The notes under the pieces are model-generated. The model was not told where the DNA came from, ran no database searches, and saw only the letters and a program-made list of their open reading frames with translations. A DNA stretch of 36,501 nucleotides from an uncultured Bacilli bacterium. Its GTDB lineage: Bacteria; Bacillota_I; Bacilli_A; ML615J-28; CAG-698. The DNA is taken from positions 1-36,501 of the forward strand of contig CANQVC010000012.1 of NCBI GenBank assembly GCA_947627195.1, in the 5' to 3' direction. The translations under genes were made by a program, and so were the position numbers. Shown here one piece after another: positions 25,343 through 34,639 of this stretch (position 1 is its first letter; every line of letters starts with the position of its first letter).

Positions 25343-26614
25343 ATGGGGCAAAAAGCTATTATTGTTGGAGTCATGATTCCTACTTTAAAATCAACCTTTT
25401 TTGATGAAATTAAGGAATTAAAAAGCTTATGTTTGGCTTGTGATATTGAAATATTAGATGAAATTTGGCAAAATCTAGATGAAATAAACACCAAAACATA
25501 TGTAAATAAAGGTAAACTTGAAGAAATTAAAGTGGCAATTAATAATTTAGATATTGAAGCATTAGTTTTTAATGACGAACTATCACCGAGTCAAATAAGT
25601 CATTTAAATAAATATTTTGAATTACCAATTTATGATAGAACATATGTCATATTAGAAATATTTAAACGTCGTGCTAAGACAAAAGAAGCTATTCTGCAAG
25701 TTGATATAGCTACTCTACGTTATATTTTACCACGTTTATCTTCATTAAGAGAAGGTTTTTCAAGACAAAGAGGTGGTTCTTCTTCACAAGGTGCATATGG
25801 AAAAGGAAAAGGTGAGACACAATTAGAAATTGACAGGAGAAATATTGCTGATAGAATTTCGTTTTTAAAGAAAGATTTAACAAAATTAACTGAACAAAGA
25901 GAAATGCAAAGAAAAGCAAGAAAAAAGAGTTTAATTAAATCTGTTTGTTTAGTTGGTTATACTAATAGTGGTAAATCATCTACTTTAAATAGTTTATTAT
26001 CTTTTTCAGTTAATACTAAAAAAGAGGTTGAAGAAAAAGATATGTTATTTGCAACACTTGAAACCTCAACAAGAAAAATTGTTTTAAAATCTAATAAAAG
26101 TTTTTTTGTAACTGATACAGTTGGTTTTGTAAATAAACTTCCTCATACTTTAATTGAAGCTTTTAAAGCTACTTTAGAAGAAATAAAAGAAGCAGATTTA
26201 CTTTTACATGTTGTTGATGCCGCAAATCCTCATTTTGAAGAACAAATTCAAACAACAGAAAATGTTTTAAAAGAAATTGGTATTGAAAATATTCCAACTA
26301 TTTATGTTTTTAATAAAATTGATTTAGTAAAAGATTATTTTTATATTCCACCTAAATATGAAAAAGCTATACGAATATCGGCAAAAGAAACAAAATATAT
26401 AGATGATTTATTAAAAATGATTGAAAAGGAACTTTATCAAGAAGATGTAAATGTTACTTTTAATATTCCTTATACTAGAGGTGATTTAGTTAATTTATTA
26501 AATACTAAAGCTGAAGTATTAAATATTAAGTATGAAGATGATATTGAAATAACAGCTAATGTTGATAAAGTTATTTTAAATCAATTAAAGATATATATAA
26601 AGCAAATAAAATGA
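25343..26614 (+). CDS. hflX: GTPase HflX
   Basis: A 423-residue ribosome-associated GTPase that splits or rescues stalled 70S ribosomes, especially under heat stress. The N-terminal HflX domain includes VFNDELSPSQISHLNK and YDRTYVILEIFKRRAKTKEA. The glycine-rich linker RGGSSSQGAYGKGKGETQLE precedes a helical linker. The G domain has G1 GYTNSGKSS (about 205-213), G3 DTVGFV (about 259) and G4 NKID (about 325). The C-terminal extension is present. The start has taggagat as ribosome binding site. It is monocistronic and convergent with the exchanger gene. Confidence 0.95.
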   Translation: MGQKAIIVGVMIPTLKSTFFDEIKELKSLCLACDIEILDEIWQNLDEINTKTYVNKGKLEEIKVAINNLDIEALVFNDELSPSQISHLNKYFELPIYDRTYVILEIFKRRAKTKEAILQVDIATLRYILPRLSSLREGFSRQRGGSSSQGAYGKGKGETQLEIDRRNIADRISFLKKDLTKLTEQREMQRKARKKSLIKSVCLVGYTNSGKSSTLNSLLSFSVNTKKEVEEKDMLFATLETSTRKIVLKSNKSFFVTDTVGFVNKLPHTLIEAFKATLEEIKEADLLLHVVDAANPHFEEQIQTTENVLKEIGIENIPTIYVFNKIDLVKDYFYIPPKYEKAIRISAKETKYIDDLLKMIEKELYQEDVNVTFNIPYTRGDLVNLLNTKAEVLNIKYEDDIEITANVDKVILNQLKIYIKQIK

Positions 26615-26615
26615 T

Positions 26616-26645
26616 AAAAATCATAGTGGAAAACACTATGATTTT
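26616..26645. terminator. Bidirectional terminator between hflX and the exchanger gene
   Basis: Perfect stem aaaatcatagtg/cactatgatttt with a gaaaa loop, and T-rich sequence on both sides in the respective directions. It overlaps the end of the convergent exchanger gene. Confidence 0.8.
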
Positions 26646-27732
26646 AATTTACAGCAAATGGTATAACATTTGTAAATAGTAAAACAAGATATGTAATATA
26701 TATAATTAACATTAATATTCCTTGATAACGACTAAATTTACCTCTAATTAAAGCAGGAATAAAGGCTATAGCCATAACGAATAAACAAATTGGTAAATCA
26801 AAATATGATGTTTGTGTTGTATTAGGAATTAATGTACCACCAGCAACAAAACTACATATTGGTAATATAACAGCCATATCAATAATATTGGCTCCTATGA
26901 TATTACCTAACGATAATGATGATTGTTTTTTAATAATGGCTGTAATCGTTGTGACAAGTTCAGGTAAACTTGTTCCAATTGCCACTAATGTTAAACCGAT
27001 AACTGCGTCACTAATTCCCATTTTTGTAGCTATAGTAGTGCCACTATCAACTAAAAAAACTGAGCCAAAATAAATAGCAGCTGCTCCAAAAACAAATTTA
27101 AATATTTGGAAAAATATTTCTTTTTTATTATTTTTATTTTGACTATCTAATTCTACATTTTCATTATTTGAAGATAAATTTGTCTCTATAGTTTCATTGT
27201 TAATATTATTAACATCGTTAATATTATTAACATTATTAATATTGTTAACAGCAATTGTTTGTTCTTCTATTTGCGCCTGTAATTTTGCACAATGAATGTT
27301 TTCAACAATAAATATAATAACCATGCATAAACAAATAATTGCTTCAAATATTCCTAATTTTTGATTAAGTAATACTAAAAATAGAAATAATGTTATTGCC
27401 ATTAATAATATACATTTAAACAAATAATCTTTTCTTTTGATAACTGCAGGAATGGCAATAATAGAAATTGCTAATATAAGGGAAGTGTTAGCAGTGACAG
27501 AACCGATGGCATTACCAATTGCCATTCCTATTTGTCCTTCTGCTGTTCCAACAATTGAAGTAATTAATTCAGGTATTGTTGTACCAATACTAACAATAGT
27601 TGCGCCAATTATAAATTTGGGTACTCCACTTTTTTCAGCAATCCAACTTGCTCCATCAACAAAGCAATCTCCACCTTTAATGATAAGAATAAGACCGACA
27701 ATAAATAATAATACTGCAAGAAATGAGCTCAT
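26644..27732 (-). CDS. CaCA family sodium/calcium exchanger-like protein (YrbG type)
   Basis: A 362-residue inner-membrane antiporter with about ten hydrophobic segments and the two inverted alpha repeats of the family. The first has GTTIPELITSIVG and GNAIGSVTANTS, the second has GTSLPELVTTI and GNIIGANIIDM. The acidic residue in each PEL motif binds the cation. The central cytosolic loop carries an Asn-rich repeat (NNINNVNNINDVNNIN). A TTG at 27744 is in frame, but ggag six bases before the ATG at 27732 fixes the start there. Exchange of calcium for sodium or protons is inferred from the family. It shares a transcript with the membrane protein gene upstream. Confidence 0.9.
   Translation of the reverse strand: MSSFLAVLLFIVGLILIIKGGDCFVDGASWIAEKSGVPKFIIGATIVSIGTTIPELITSIVGTAEGQIGMAIGNAIGSVTANTSLILAISIIAIPAVIKRKDYLFKCILLMAITLFLFLVLLNQKLGIFEAIICLCMVIIFIVENIHCAKLQAQIEEQTIAVNNINNVNNINDVNNINNETIETNLSSNNENVELDSQNKNNKKEIFFQIFKFVFGAAAIYFGSVFLVDSGTTIATKMGISDAVIGLTLVAIGTSLPELVTTITAIIKKQSSLSLGNIIGANIIDMAVILPICSFVAGGTLIPNTTQTSYFDLPICLFVMAIAFIPALIRGKFSRYQGILMLIIYITYLVLLFTNVIPFAVN
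27177..27250. repeat. Asn-codon tandem repeat in the exchanger loop
   Basis: Near-perfect repeats built from gttaatattattaac units, coding for alternating Asn-Asn-Ile/Val. It is probably a slippage-prone expansion within a flexible loop. Confidence 0.7.
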
Positions 27733-27766
27733 TTTGTTCTCCAATTATTCATCAAATTCTAATTTA

Positions 27767-28510
27767 TTAATTGTTTTTATTTGGAATTTCAATATCAAAA
27801 GTTTCTCGTAAAATTATACGATATAAAATACTTTTATCAAAATCATTCATTTGATATTTAATTAATTCGGTTATTTGAATTTCTTTATATCCATCCATAT
27901 TAGGTAATAATTCATTTATATCAACAATATAACAATAATATACTTGATCTTTTTTTTCATGAACAGTTGCTGTACCTATTTGAAACATGTTGCCAATATT
28001 TATCTTCATATCAGATAAAACTTTTTTAGAAAATTCATCATGAAAATATTCTTTATTAGGAAATTTTATTTCTAAACCAGCATAATGAACATATTCATCT
28101 TTTTCTTTGATTTCTCTTAAAATAAATGAATTATTATAACGAAATACTATATATAAATGTTGTTGTTTATTTTTAATTGTTGGAACTTGTTTTTCTTTTG
28201 GTGCTTTAAAAGATGAAAATTGATAACGTCGACTAAAACCAACAATGACATAATAAACGACAAAAAAGATTGTTAATATAATTCCCACCATAAAAAAGTC
28301 TAAATCAACTTGGCTAGCTAAATTATCGTCTAATACTTCTTTTTCAATAAAATATCCAATAAAAAAGAAATTAGAAATTACCAAGCCAAAAATTCCTATA
28401 TATAATGCTTTCCTTTTTTTATTTTCTACTCGTATTGCTCTATTGCCAATAAAAAAAATCAAGCCTAGCATAAGAATTGCGGCAATAAAAATTTTTAGAG
28501 TATCTGTCAT
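27767..28510 (-). CDS. Membrane protein with degenerate Nudix-like C-terminal domain
   Basis: A 247-residue protein with three hydrophobic segments (about 5-22, 37-55, 72-92). The C-terminal soluble part (about 115-245) has the strand-helix order of a Nudix fold (YIVFRYNNSFILREI, HYAGLEIKFPNKEYFHDEF, IGNMFQIGTATV, VYYCYIVDI). The Nudix catalytic box GX5EX7REUXEEXGU is absent, so enzyme activity is unlikely. It starts at an ATG with ggagtg upstream and has its own promoter. The exchanger gene follows 34 bases later. I do not recognise a named family, and the Nudix-like call is structural reasoning from sequence only. Confidence 0.6.
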   Translation of the reverse strand: MTDTLKIFIAAILMLGLIFFIGNRAIRVENKKRKALYIGIFGLVISNFFFIGYFIEKEVLDDNLASQVDLDFFMVGIILTIFFVVYYVIVGFSRRYQFSSFKAPKEKQVPTIKNKQQHLYIVFRYNNSFILREIKEKDEYVHYAGLEIKFPNKEYFHDEFSKKVLSDMKINIGNMFQIGTATVHEKKDQVYYCYIVDINELLPNMDGYKEIQITELIKYQMNDFDKSILYRIILRETFDIEIPNKNN

Positions 28511-28535
28511 CTAATTCACTCCATTTCTATAAAAT

Positions 28536-28564
28536 AGTATATCACATTTTAACGTAAATGTAAA
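28536..28564 (-). promoter_or_regulatory. Promoter of the membrane protein-exchanger operon
   Basis: On the minus strand TTTACA (28559-28564), a 17-base spacer, then TGATATACT (extended -10, TATACT at 28536-28541), 26 bases before the ATG. Confidence 0.75.
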
Positions 28565-28607
28565 GAAGCAAAGGTAAGCTATAAATATATTATTAGATTT
28601 AATAATA

Positions 28608-28636
28608 TTGACATCTATTATAATTTTTTATATAAT
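28608..28636 (+). promoter_or_regulatory. Consensus promoter of udk
   Basis: Perfect TTGACA (28608-28613), a 17-base spacer and perfect TATAAT (28631-28636), just upstream of aaaaggag. It should be strong and constitutive. Confidence 0.85.
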
Positions 28637-28658
28637 TTTATAAAAGGAGAAATAAAAA

Positions 28659-29282
28659 ATGAAAACAATGATTATTGGTATAGCTGGTGGTAGTGCTAGT
28701 GGCAAAACAACTATCGCTGAAAAAGTATATAAAGCAACTCAATCATATGGCATTGTATCAATTATTAAAATGGATGATTATTATAAAGAGCATGATGACC
28801 TTACATTTGAAGAAAGAGAAAAAATTAATTATGATCATCCTGATGCTTATGATATTAATTTATTACAAGAACATTTAAAATTGCTAAAAGATGGAAAAGG
28901 TATTAAAAAACCTATTTATGATTTTGTTTTACATAATCGAAGTAAAGATAAAATTGAAACAATTATGCCCTGTAATGTTGTTATTTTAGAAGGAATTCTT
29001 ATTTTAGGAATTCCTGAAATAGAAAAAATGTGTGATATTAAATTATATGTTGATACACCCGATGACATAAGGTTTATTCGTAGATTGGAACGCGATACAC
29101 TTCTAAGAGGTCGAAGTGTTGATTCAGTTATTAATCAATATTTAAATACAGTAAGACCAATGCATATTAGTTTTGTGGAAAAATCAAAAATGAATGCAGA
29201 CCTTATTATTCCTGAAGGTGGTAATAATGAAATTGCTATTGATTTCATTGTAACTAAAATTTGTGATATATTGAAAAAATAG
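28659..29282 (+). CDS. udk: Uridine kinase
   Basis: A 207-residue cytosolic kinase that phosphorylates uridine and cytidine with ATP or GTP in pyrimidine salvage. The P-loop GIAGGSASGKTT (6-17) is followed by the DDYYK motif (about 42-46), NYDHPDAYD (about 57-65), the PIYDFVLHNR segment and the RRLERD...RGR lid. The length is normal for the family. It is monocistronic between a consensus promoter and a bidirectional terminator. Ribosome binding site aaggag. Confidence 0.95.
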   Translation: MKTMIIGIAGGSASGKTTIAEKVYKATQSYGIVSIIKMDDYYKEHDDLTFEEREKINYDHPDAYDINLLQEHLKLLKDGKGIKKPIYDFVLHNRSKDKIETIMPCNVVILEGILILGIPEIEKMCDIKLYVDTPDDIRFIRRLERDTLLRGRSVDSVINQYLNTVRPMHISFVEKSKMNADLIIPEGGNNEIAIDFIVTKICDILKK

Positions 29283-29320
29283 GTATTGCTAACAATATTA
29301 CTGATTTGACCACCTGTCAA

Positions 29321-29358
29321 AAACTCTACTGATAATTTTTTATCAGTAGAGCTTTTTT
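29321..29358. terminator. Bidirectional terminator between udk and nagA
   Basis: Perfect stem ctctactgata/tatcagtagag, with T-runs following on the plus strand (cttttttac) and on the minus strand (TTTTTGA). It serves convergent udk and nagA. Confidence 0.9.
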
Positions 29359-29370
29359 ACAATCCCTTGA

Positions 29371-30531
29371 TTATTTTTGATATACAATGTGTCCTTCACT
29401 AATTGTCATGAAAACATCAAAGTTTTCATTAATAACAGCAAAATCAGCATCTTTTCCTTCTTTTATACTTCCTTTATAATCATATATACCTAAACATTTA
29501 GCAGGATTTTTAGTAGCTAAATCAATTGTATCTTCCATTGATAATTCAAGTACTTCTTTTAAATTCTTTAAACCTTTATTCATCCAAAGTGTTGATCCAG
29601 CAAGTGTACCATCAATTAATCTTGCTTCACCGTTTTTCACAAACACATCTTGACCACCTAATGCATATTTACCATCACATAAATGTTTTGCTTCGATTCC
29701 ATCTGTTATTGCAACAATCTTTTCTTTACCTTTACATTTATATAATAATCGTAAAGCATTTTTAGAAACATGAACTAAATCAGATATTATTTCACAATAT
29801 ACATCATTATTTAATAATGCTCCACCAACAACACCAATTTCACGATGATGTAATGGTTTCATAGCATTAAACATATGAGTAATAGATGTAATTCCTTCAT
29901 TAATACCTTCTAATACTTGTTCACTTGTTGCATCAGTATGACCTAAACTTGCAACAACATTATGTTGTTTTAAATATCTTGTTAATTCTTTACCATTTTC
30001 TTCATATGCTAATGTTACTTGTTTAATATTGTTACCTGAAACTTTTTGATAATGTTCAAATGTTTTAACATCACACGGAACAATACAACTTTCAATTTGT
30101 GCCCCTTTATATTTTTTGGCAATAAATGGGCCTTCTAAATGTATACCTAATGGTTTTGAACCTATATAAGGATTTTCTTCAATAAATTCTTTAGCATTTT
30201 TTAATGCTTTATCAATGTTTTCCATTGATTGAGTCATTGTTGTAATTAAATAACTACTTACACCTTCGGTAGCTAAAGTTTTAGAGATGTTTCTTGCATC
30301 TTCTAATGTTGGATACATTCCATCAGAATGATTACCACCATGAACATGTTTATCAATAAAGCCTGGTACAACTATTTTGTCATTAGATAATGTAATATAT
30401 CCTTCATCATTAGGATTAGTATCATCTATTTTAATTATTTTACCTTTTTCAATAGTTATTGTTTTTCTAACAATTCCTTTTCCTTCAACATATACATTTA
30501 CATTTTTAAATCCTTTAAAATTATTTTTCAT
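29371..30531 (-). CDS. nagA: N-acetylglucosamine-6-phosphate deacetylase
   Basis: A 386-residue amidohydrolase that removes acetate from GlcNAc-6-phosphate in amino-sugar use and wall recycling. Motifs are all in place: FIDKHVHGGNHSDG (metal-binding HxH, about 60-70), LGIHLEGPFI with the catalytic-region Glu, SLGHTDAT, THMFNAM, and the late AITDGIEA with the catalytic Asp. The length is normal. It is the last gene of the uppS operon, 20 bases after proS, with ribosome binding site aaagga. No nagB neighbour is present in this window. Confidence 0.95.
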   Translation of the reverse strand: MKNNFKGFKNVNVYVEGKGIVRKTITIEKGKIIKIDDTNPNDEGYITLSNDKIVVPGFIDKHVHGGNHSDGMYPTLEDARNISKTLATEGVSSYLITTMTQSMENIDKALKNAKEFIEENPYIGSKPLGIHLEGPFIAKKYKGAQIESCIVPCDVKTFEHYQKVSGNNIKQVTLAYEENGKELTRYLKQHNVVASLGHTDATSEQVLEGINEGITSITHMFNAMKPLHHREIGVVGGALLNNDVYCEIISDLVHVSKNALRLLYKCKGKEKIVAITDGIEAKHLCDGKYALGGQDVFVKNGEARLIDGTLAGSTLWMNKGLKNLKEVLELSMEDTIDLATKNPAKCLGIYDYKGSIKEGKDADFAVINENFDVFMTISEGHIVYQK

Positions 30532-30551
30532 TTGTGTTCCTTTCTAGGATT

Positions 30552-31793
30552 TTAATATTGATAATTTTTTATATCATCAATTGTTAATTCTTGTATTTCA
30601 TTTGTTTCCATATTCTTTAATTCAAGTATACCATCTTTAGCTTTTCTACCAATAATGATACGATACATACAACCAATTAAATCAGCATCATTTAATTTAA
30701 CACCTAGTGATTCATTACGATCATCTAAAATTACTTCATATTTTCTATTTTCTAATGTTTCTTCAATTTCACAAGCTAATTTGAATCCATCTGTTCCTTG
30801 TTTATCAACAGGTAAAATATGAATAGCAAATGGTGCAACAGATTTTGGCCATAATACTTTTAAATCAACATTGTGTTGTTCTAATATTGCCATTAATAAA
30901 CGACTTACACCTATGCCATAACATCCCATGATAACAGGTTTTTTAGAATTATCAACATCAATAAATGTCAATGACATTGGTTCAGAATATTTTGTTCCAA
31001 GTTTAAATATATGTCCAACTTCAATTCCTTTGGCATGCTTTATTGTTCCCATACCATCAGGTGATGGTGCACCAACTTCTAATGGATAAAGTTCATAATT
31101 ACTTGCAAAATCACTGCTATCACTATAAACTATTGTATCTTCACCTATATCACATAATACCATAAATTCTTCACTACTTTTACCACCTATTTGACCACTA
31201 GCCGCATTAACAATACGATATTTTAAATGAAGACGATCCATAATACAAATATAAGCATTTCTTATTTTTTCATACCATTGATCTAAATCTTCTTGATTAG
31301 TAGAAAAAGTATATAAATCTTTCATAATGAATTCTCTTCCTCTCATTAAGCCAAAACGAGGGCGAAATTCATCACGAAATTTTGTTTGAATTTGATATAA
31401 TGCTAATGGTAATTTTTTATAACTTTTGGCGTAATCACGAACAACAGATGTAATAACTTCTTCATGAGTTGGACCTAAACAAAACTCACGGTCATGACGA
31501 TCTTTTAAACGCATTAATTCTTTTCCGTATGCATCCCATCTACCACTTTCAACCCATAAATCTTTAGTTTGTAAAGCTGGCATTAAAAGTTCAGAGCAAC
31601 CTATTTTATCTAATTCTTCACGAATGATATTTTCTATTTTTTTAATAATACGATATGCTAAAGGAAGATATGTATAAACACCAGCAACTTGTTGTTTTAT
31701 ATAGCCACCTTTTAATAATATTTTATGACTTGATATTTCCGCATCTTTAGGCATATCTCTTAATGTTGGAATGAATAGTAAACTTTGTTTCAT
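30552..31793 (-). CDS. proS: Prolyl-tRNA synthetase lacking the editing insertion domain
   Basis: A 413-residue class II synthetase that charges tRNA-Pro. Motif 1 region (YTYLPLAYRIIKKIENIIRE), motif 2 (FRDEFRPRFGLMRGREFIMKD) and motif 3 (GCYGIGVSRLLMA) are intact, followed by the anticodon-binding domain. The usual bacterial type has about 570 residues because an INS editing domain of roughly 170 residues lies between motifs 2 and 3. Here the chain passes directly from DTIVYSDSSDFASN to PSPDGMGTIKHAKGIEVGHI, so the INS domain is missing cleanly. Mischarged Ala-tRNA-Pro would need a free-standing deacylase elsewhere. It starts 1 base after the rseP stop, with ribosome binding site taggag. Confidence 0.93.
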   Translation of the reverse strand: MKQSLLFIPTLRDMPKDAEISSHKILLKGGYIKQQVAGVYTYLPLAYRIIKKIENIIREELDKIGCSELLMPALQTKDLWVESGRWDAYGKELMRLKDRHDREFCLGPTHEEVITSVVRDYAKSYKKLPLALYQIQTKFRDEFRPRFGLMRGREFIMKDLYTFSTNQEDLDQWYEKIRNAYICIMDRLHLKYRIVNAASGQIGGKSSEEFMVLCDIGEDTIVYSDSSDFASNYELYPLEVGAPSPDGMGTIKHAKGIEVGHIFKLGTKYSEPMSLTFIDVDNSKKPVIMGCYGIGVSRLLMAILEQHNVDLKVLWPKSVAPFAIHILPVDKQGTDGFKLACEIEETLENRKYEVILDDRNESLGVKLNDADLIGCMYRIIIGRKAKDGILELKNMETNEIQELTIDDIKNYQY

Positions 31794-31794
31794 A

Positions 31795-33450
31795 TTATTT
31801 AACTCCTATCAATCTTAATATATCATTAAATGAAACATAAATCATTAATATCATTAACAAAATCATTGTTATAGTGATTAAAGCTGTTTGTACTTTTTGA
31901 CTTGGTTGTTTTTTAGTAATTGCTTCATATCCTAAAAAGACAAGTCTACCACCATCTAATGCTGGTATTGGGAATAAATTCAACAAGCCAACATTGACAG
32001 ATAAAAATCCCATCCAATATAATAAATTAGCAAAACCACTTTTAGCTGCTTCTTTTACGATACTAAAAATACCAACAGGTCCACTAAGATCTTTAACTCC
32101 TACTTCTTTACTTGTAAATAGCATTCCTAAAGTATTAAACATGGTTACAATTGAACTTCCCATTAATTTAAATGATTCGGGAAAACTTCTAAAGAAACTA
32201 TGTTTAACTGTTGGCGATATTCCCATAACCATGTTAACTATATCAACATTTTGGGTTTTATCAAATAATTCTTTGGAATATGGGGTAACTTTTATTTCTT
32301 TTTCTTCATTTTCTTCTAAGACAACGATAGACATTTCATTTCCTTCAATATTTTTTTGAAAAGCATGGAAGACATCTTTCCATGTATTCATTGTTTTTCC
32401 ATCTATTGATAAAATTATTTGTCCTTCTCTTAATCCTGCCTTATAAGCTTTGGAACCTTCAGCTAACGGACCAATAGTTACATCTTTAGAATTAATATCT
32501 TCAATCATACTAATAGAATAAATAATTGTTTGAGGAACAACATTTGTTTCATATATTTGATTTTCTCTTTCATATTTCACAACAATTTCCCCAATTATAT
32601 TTTCATTATTGCGATATTCTAACATAAAATTAGATATATCATTCCATTCATTAATTTCCAATGAATATGTAGTTCCATCTGTTTTTTTCGCACTTAATGT
32701 TTTAATATTATCACCATCACGTAGTCCAGCTACATATGCAGGAGTATCTTCAGTTGTACCGTAAAGTTTTGTTGATGAAACATCACTATATCCTGTAATC
32801 CAACAAGAAAAGAAAAAGGCAACAATTGCTAATACGAAATTCATTAGTGGTCCACCAAACATAACTAAAGCACGAGCTGTTTTTGATTTAGAATTTAAAG
32901 TACGATTGTATGGAGCAATTTGATATTCTTTAGAAAATTTTTTTCTTTTTTTATCCAAAGGCATTACTTTTAAATCTTTAGGAATTGGTTTGGTAAATAC
33001 ATATAATGCTTGTGGATCTACTGAATATGTTACTTCATTTTCATTTTCTAAAACTTTAATATATAAATTACCTGTTTGTTCTTGATCAAATAAATCATAT
33101 TCAATTAAATCTAATGTTGGTAAATCATCATATAAATCATTATCAATATTAACATATATCTTTTTAACAACACCATCTTCAATAAGAAGTTTTACTTTTT
33201 TAAGTTCTAATAAAGGATCATCTTCTGATTCTTCCCCTGCTATAGCACAAAAACCACCAATTGGTAATAAACGAATGGAATAAACTGTTTCACCTTTTTT
33301 TCCTTTTATAAGTTGTGGTCCCATACCAAAAGAGAACTCACGGCATAATATCTTAGCTCTTCTAGCAAAGAAAAAATGTCCTCCTTCATGAATACAAATT
33401 ATAAGACCCAAGACAAAAACAAAGGCTAATATACCAATAAATATATCCAT
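31795..33450 (-). CDS. rseP: Site-2 intramembrane metalloprotease RseP/RasP
   Basis: A 551-residue integral membrane protease that cuts transmembrane segments such as anti-sigma factors and remnant signal peptides. The zinc site HEGGH (21-25) is in the first membrane helix, and the second site LFPIPALDGGR is near the C-terminus. Two PDZ-like regions lie between them (SDVSSTKLYGTTEDTP... and IGPLAEGSKAYKAGLREGQI). It is longer than the B. subtilis form (about 420) because of an extra charged stretch at about 55-150. An upstream in-frame ATG at 33468 is rejected. The ATG at 33450 follows the dxr stop by one base, with aaaggaag as ribosome binding site. Confidence 0.93.
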   Translation of the reverse strand: MDIFIGILAFVFVLGLIICIHEGGHFFFARRAKILCREFSFGMGPQLIKGKKGETVYSIRLLPIGGFCAIAGEESEDDPLLELKKVKLLIEDGVVKKIYVNIDNDLYDDLPTLDLIEYDLFDQEQTGNLYIKVLENENEVTYSVDPQALYVFTKPIPKDLKVMPLDKKRKKFSKEYQIAPYNRTLNSKSKTARALVMFGGPLMNFVLAIVAFFFSCWITGYSDVSSTKLYGTTEDTPAYVAGLRDGDNIKTLSAKKTDGTTYSLEINEWNDISNFMLEYRNNENIIGEIVVKYERENQIYETNVVPQTIIYSISMIEDINSKDVTIGPLAEGSKAYKAGLREGQIILSIDGKTMNTWKDVFHAFQKNIEGNEMSIVVLEENEEKEIKVTPYSKELFDKTQNVDIVNMVMGISPTVKHSFFRSFPESFKLMGSSIVTMFNTLGMLFTSKEVGVKDLSGPVGIFSIVKEAAKSGFANLLYWMGFLSVNVGLLNLFPIPALDGGRLVFLGYEAITKKQPSQKVQTALITITMILLMILMIYVSFNDILRLIGVK

Positions 33451-33451
33451 T

Positions 33452-34639
33452 TTACTTCCTTTCCACATCGTAACGTAATCGAATTTTATTTCTTGTTATT
33501 TTATCAACCTCTAAAATTTGATATATATTAGGATGTAATATATTAATACTTTCTTTTAATGTTTCATTTATTATTTTTTCAATATCTAAAAAAGAAATTT
33601 TTCTTTCCATAAATAAATGAACTGCTTCTTCATTGCTTGCATTGAAAACTGTTGGCATAATGCCACCCATTTTACCTGCTTCATATGCCATTTTTAAACA
33701 TGGATAACGATTAAAATCCATTGGTTCAAATGTCATTGTATATGATTTTTGAAAATCCATTTTTTTCACAACACTTTTTTTACGATTAGGATATGTTAAA
33801 GCATATTGAATTGGAAGTTTCATGTTCGGTTCTGCCATTTGGGCTAATACACTTCCATCAATATATTCAACCATTGAATGAATAATACTTTCTTTATGTA
33901 AAACTGTTTCAATTTGTTCATAAGGTAGATTAAACAAATAATGGGCTTCTATTACTTCTAATCCTTTATTAACCATTGTGGCACAATCTATGGTAATTTT
34001 ATTTCCCATATTCCAATTAGGATGTTTTAAAGCATCTTCTAATGTGACATATTTTAATTCATCTCTTGTTTTAGTACGAAATGCTCCACCACTAGCAGTT
34101 ATAATAATTTTTGAAACTTCATTTTTACTTGTACATCCTTGATTATTTTTATCTAAACATTGAAAAATCGCACTATGTTCTGAATCAATAGGTAATAATT
34201 TTACACCATATTCCTTAACTAAACCTTGAATGACTTCGCCACCAACAACTAAAGTTTCTTTATTAGCTAATAAAATATTTCTTTTTAATTTGATAGCTTC
34301 AATTGTTGGTAATAATCCTATCATTCCAACTACGGCATTGATAACATATTCTTCACAATTTTTATTGTTTTTAGATTGATAACATGCAGCATCAATTAAA
34401 CCTTGTTCACCATAAGAAAAAATAATATTAGCATATTTCTTTTTTAAGATATTGGCATCTTCTTCTTTTTCAACACTAACAAACTCAGGATGAAATTTTG
34501 TTAATATTTCTTCAAGTTTTTTTATATTTTTACCAACACTTAAACTAACAATATTATATTCATTTTTAAAGTTTTCAATTACTTCTAAGGTTTGGGTACC
34601 AATTGAACCAGATGCACCAAGTAAATAAATGTTTTTCAT
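33452..34639 (-). CDS. dxr: 1-deoxy-D-xylulose-5-phosphate reductoisomerase
   Basis: A 395-residue enzyme converting DXP to MEP with NADPH, the committed step of the non-mevalonate isoprenoid pathway. The NADPH-binding GASGSIGTQTLEVI begins at about residue 7. The substrate and metal site follows with NKETLVVGGE, LPIDSEHSAIFQCL, ITASGGAFR and HPNWNMGNKITIDCATMVNK. The length is normal. The frame is open upstream to 34696, but the ATG at 34639 overlaps the cdsA stop (TAATG) and has taggag upstream. Beside uppS it links isoprenoid precursor supply to the lipid carrier. Confidence 0.95.
   Translation of the reverse strand: MKNIYLLGASGSIGTQTLEVIENFKNEYNIVSLSVGKNIKKLEEILTKFHPEFVSVEKEEDANILKKKYANIIFSYGEQGLIDAACYQSKNNKNCEEYVINAVVGMIGLLPTIEAIKLKRNILLANKETLVVGGEVIQGLVKEYGVKLLPIDSEHSAIFQCLDKNNQGCTSKNEVSKIIITASGGAFRTKTRDELKYVTLEDALKHPNWNMGNKITIDCATMVNKGLEVIEAHYLFNLPYEQIETVLHKESIIHSMVEYIDGSVLAQMAEPNMKLPIQYALTYPNRKKSVVKKMDFQKSYTMTFEPMDFNRYPCLKMAYEAGKMGGIMPTVFNASNEEAVHLFMERKISFLDIEKIINETLKESINILHPNIYQILEVDKITRNKIRLRYDVERK

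Noticed and set aside
27437-27811. Plus-strand 124-residue ORF opposite the exchanger gene
   Set aside because: It lies antisense to well-conserved transporter motifs and has the Ile/Pro/Val-rich composition of a shadow frame.
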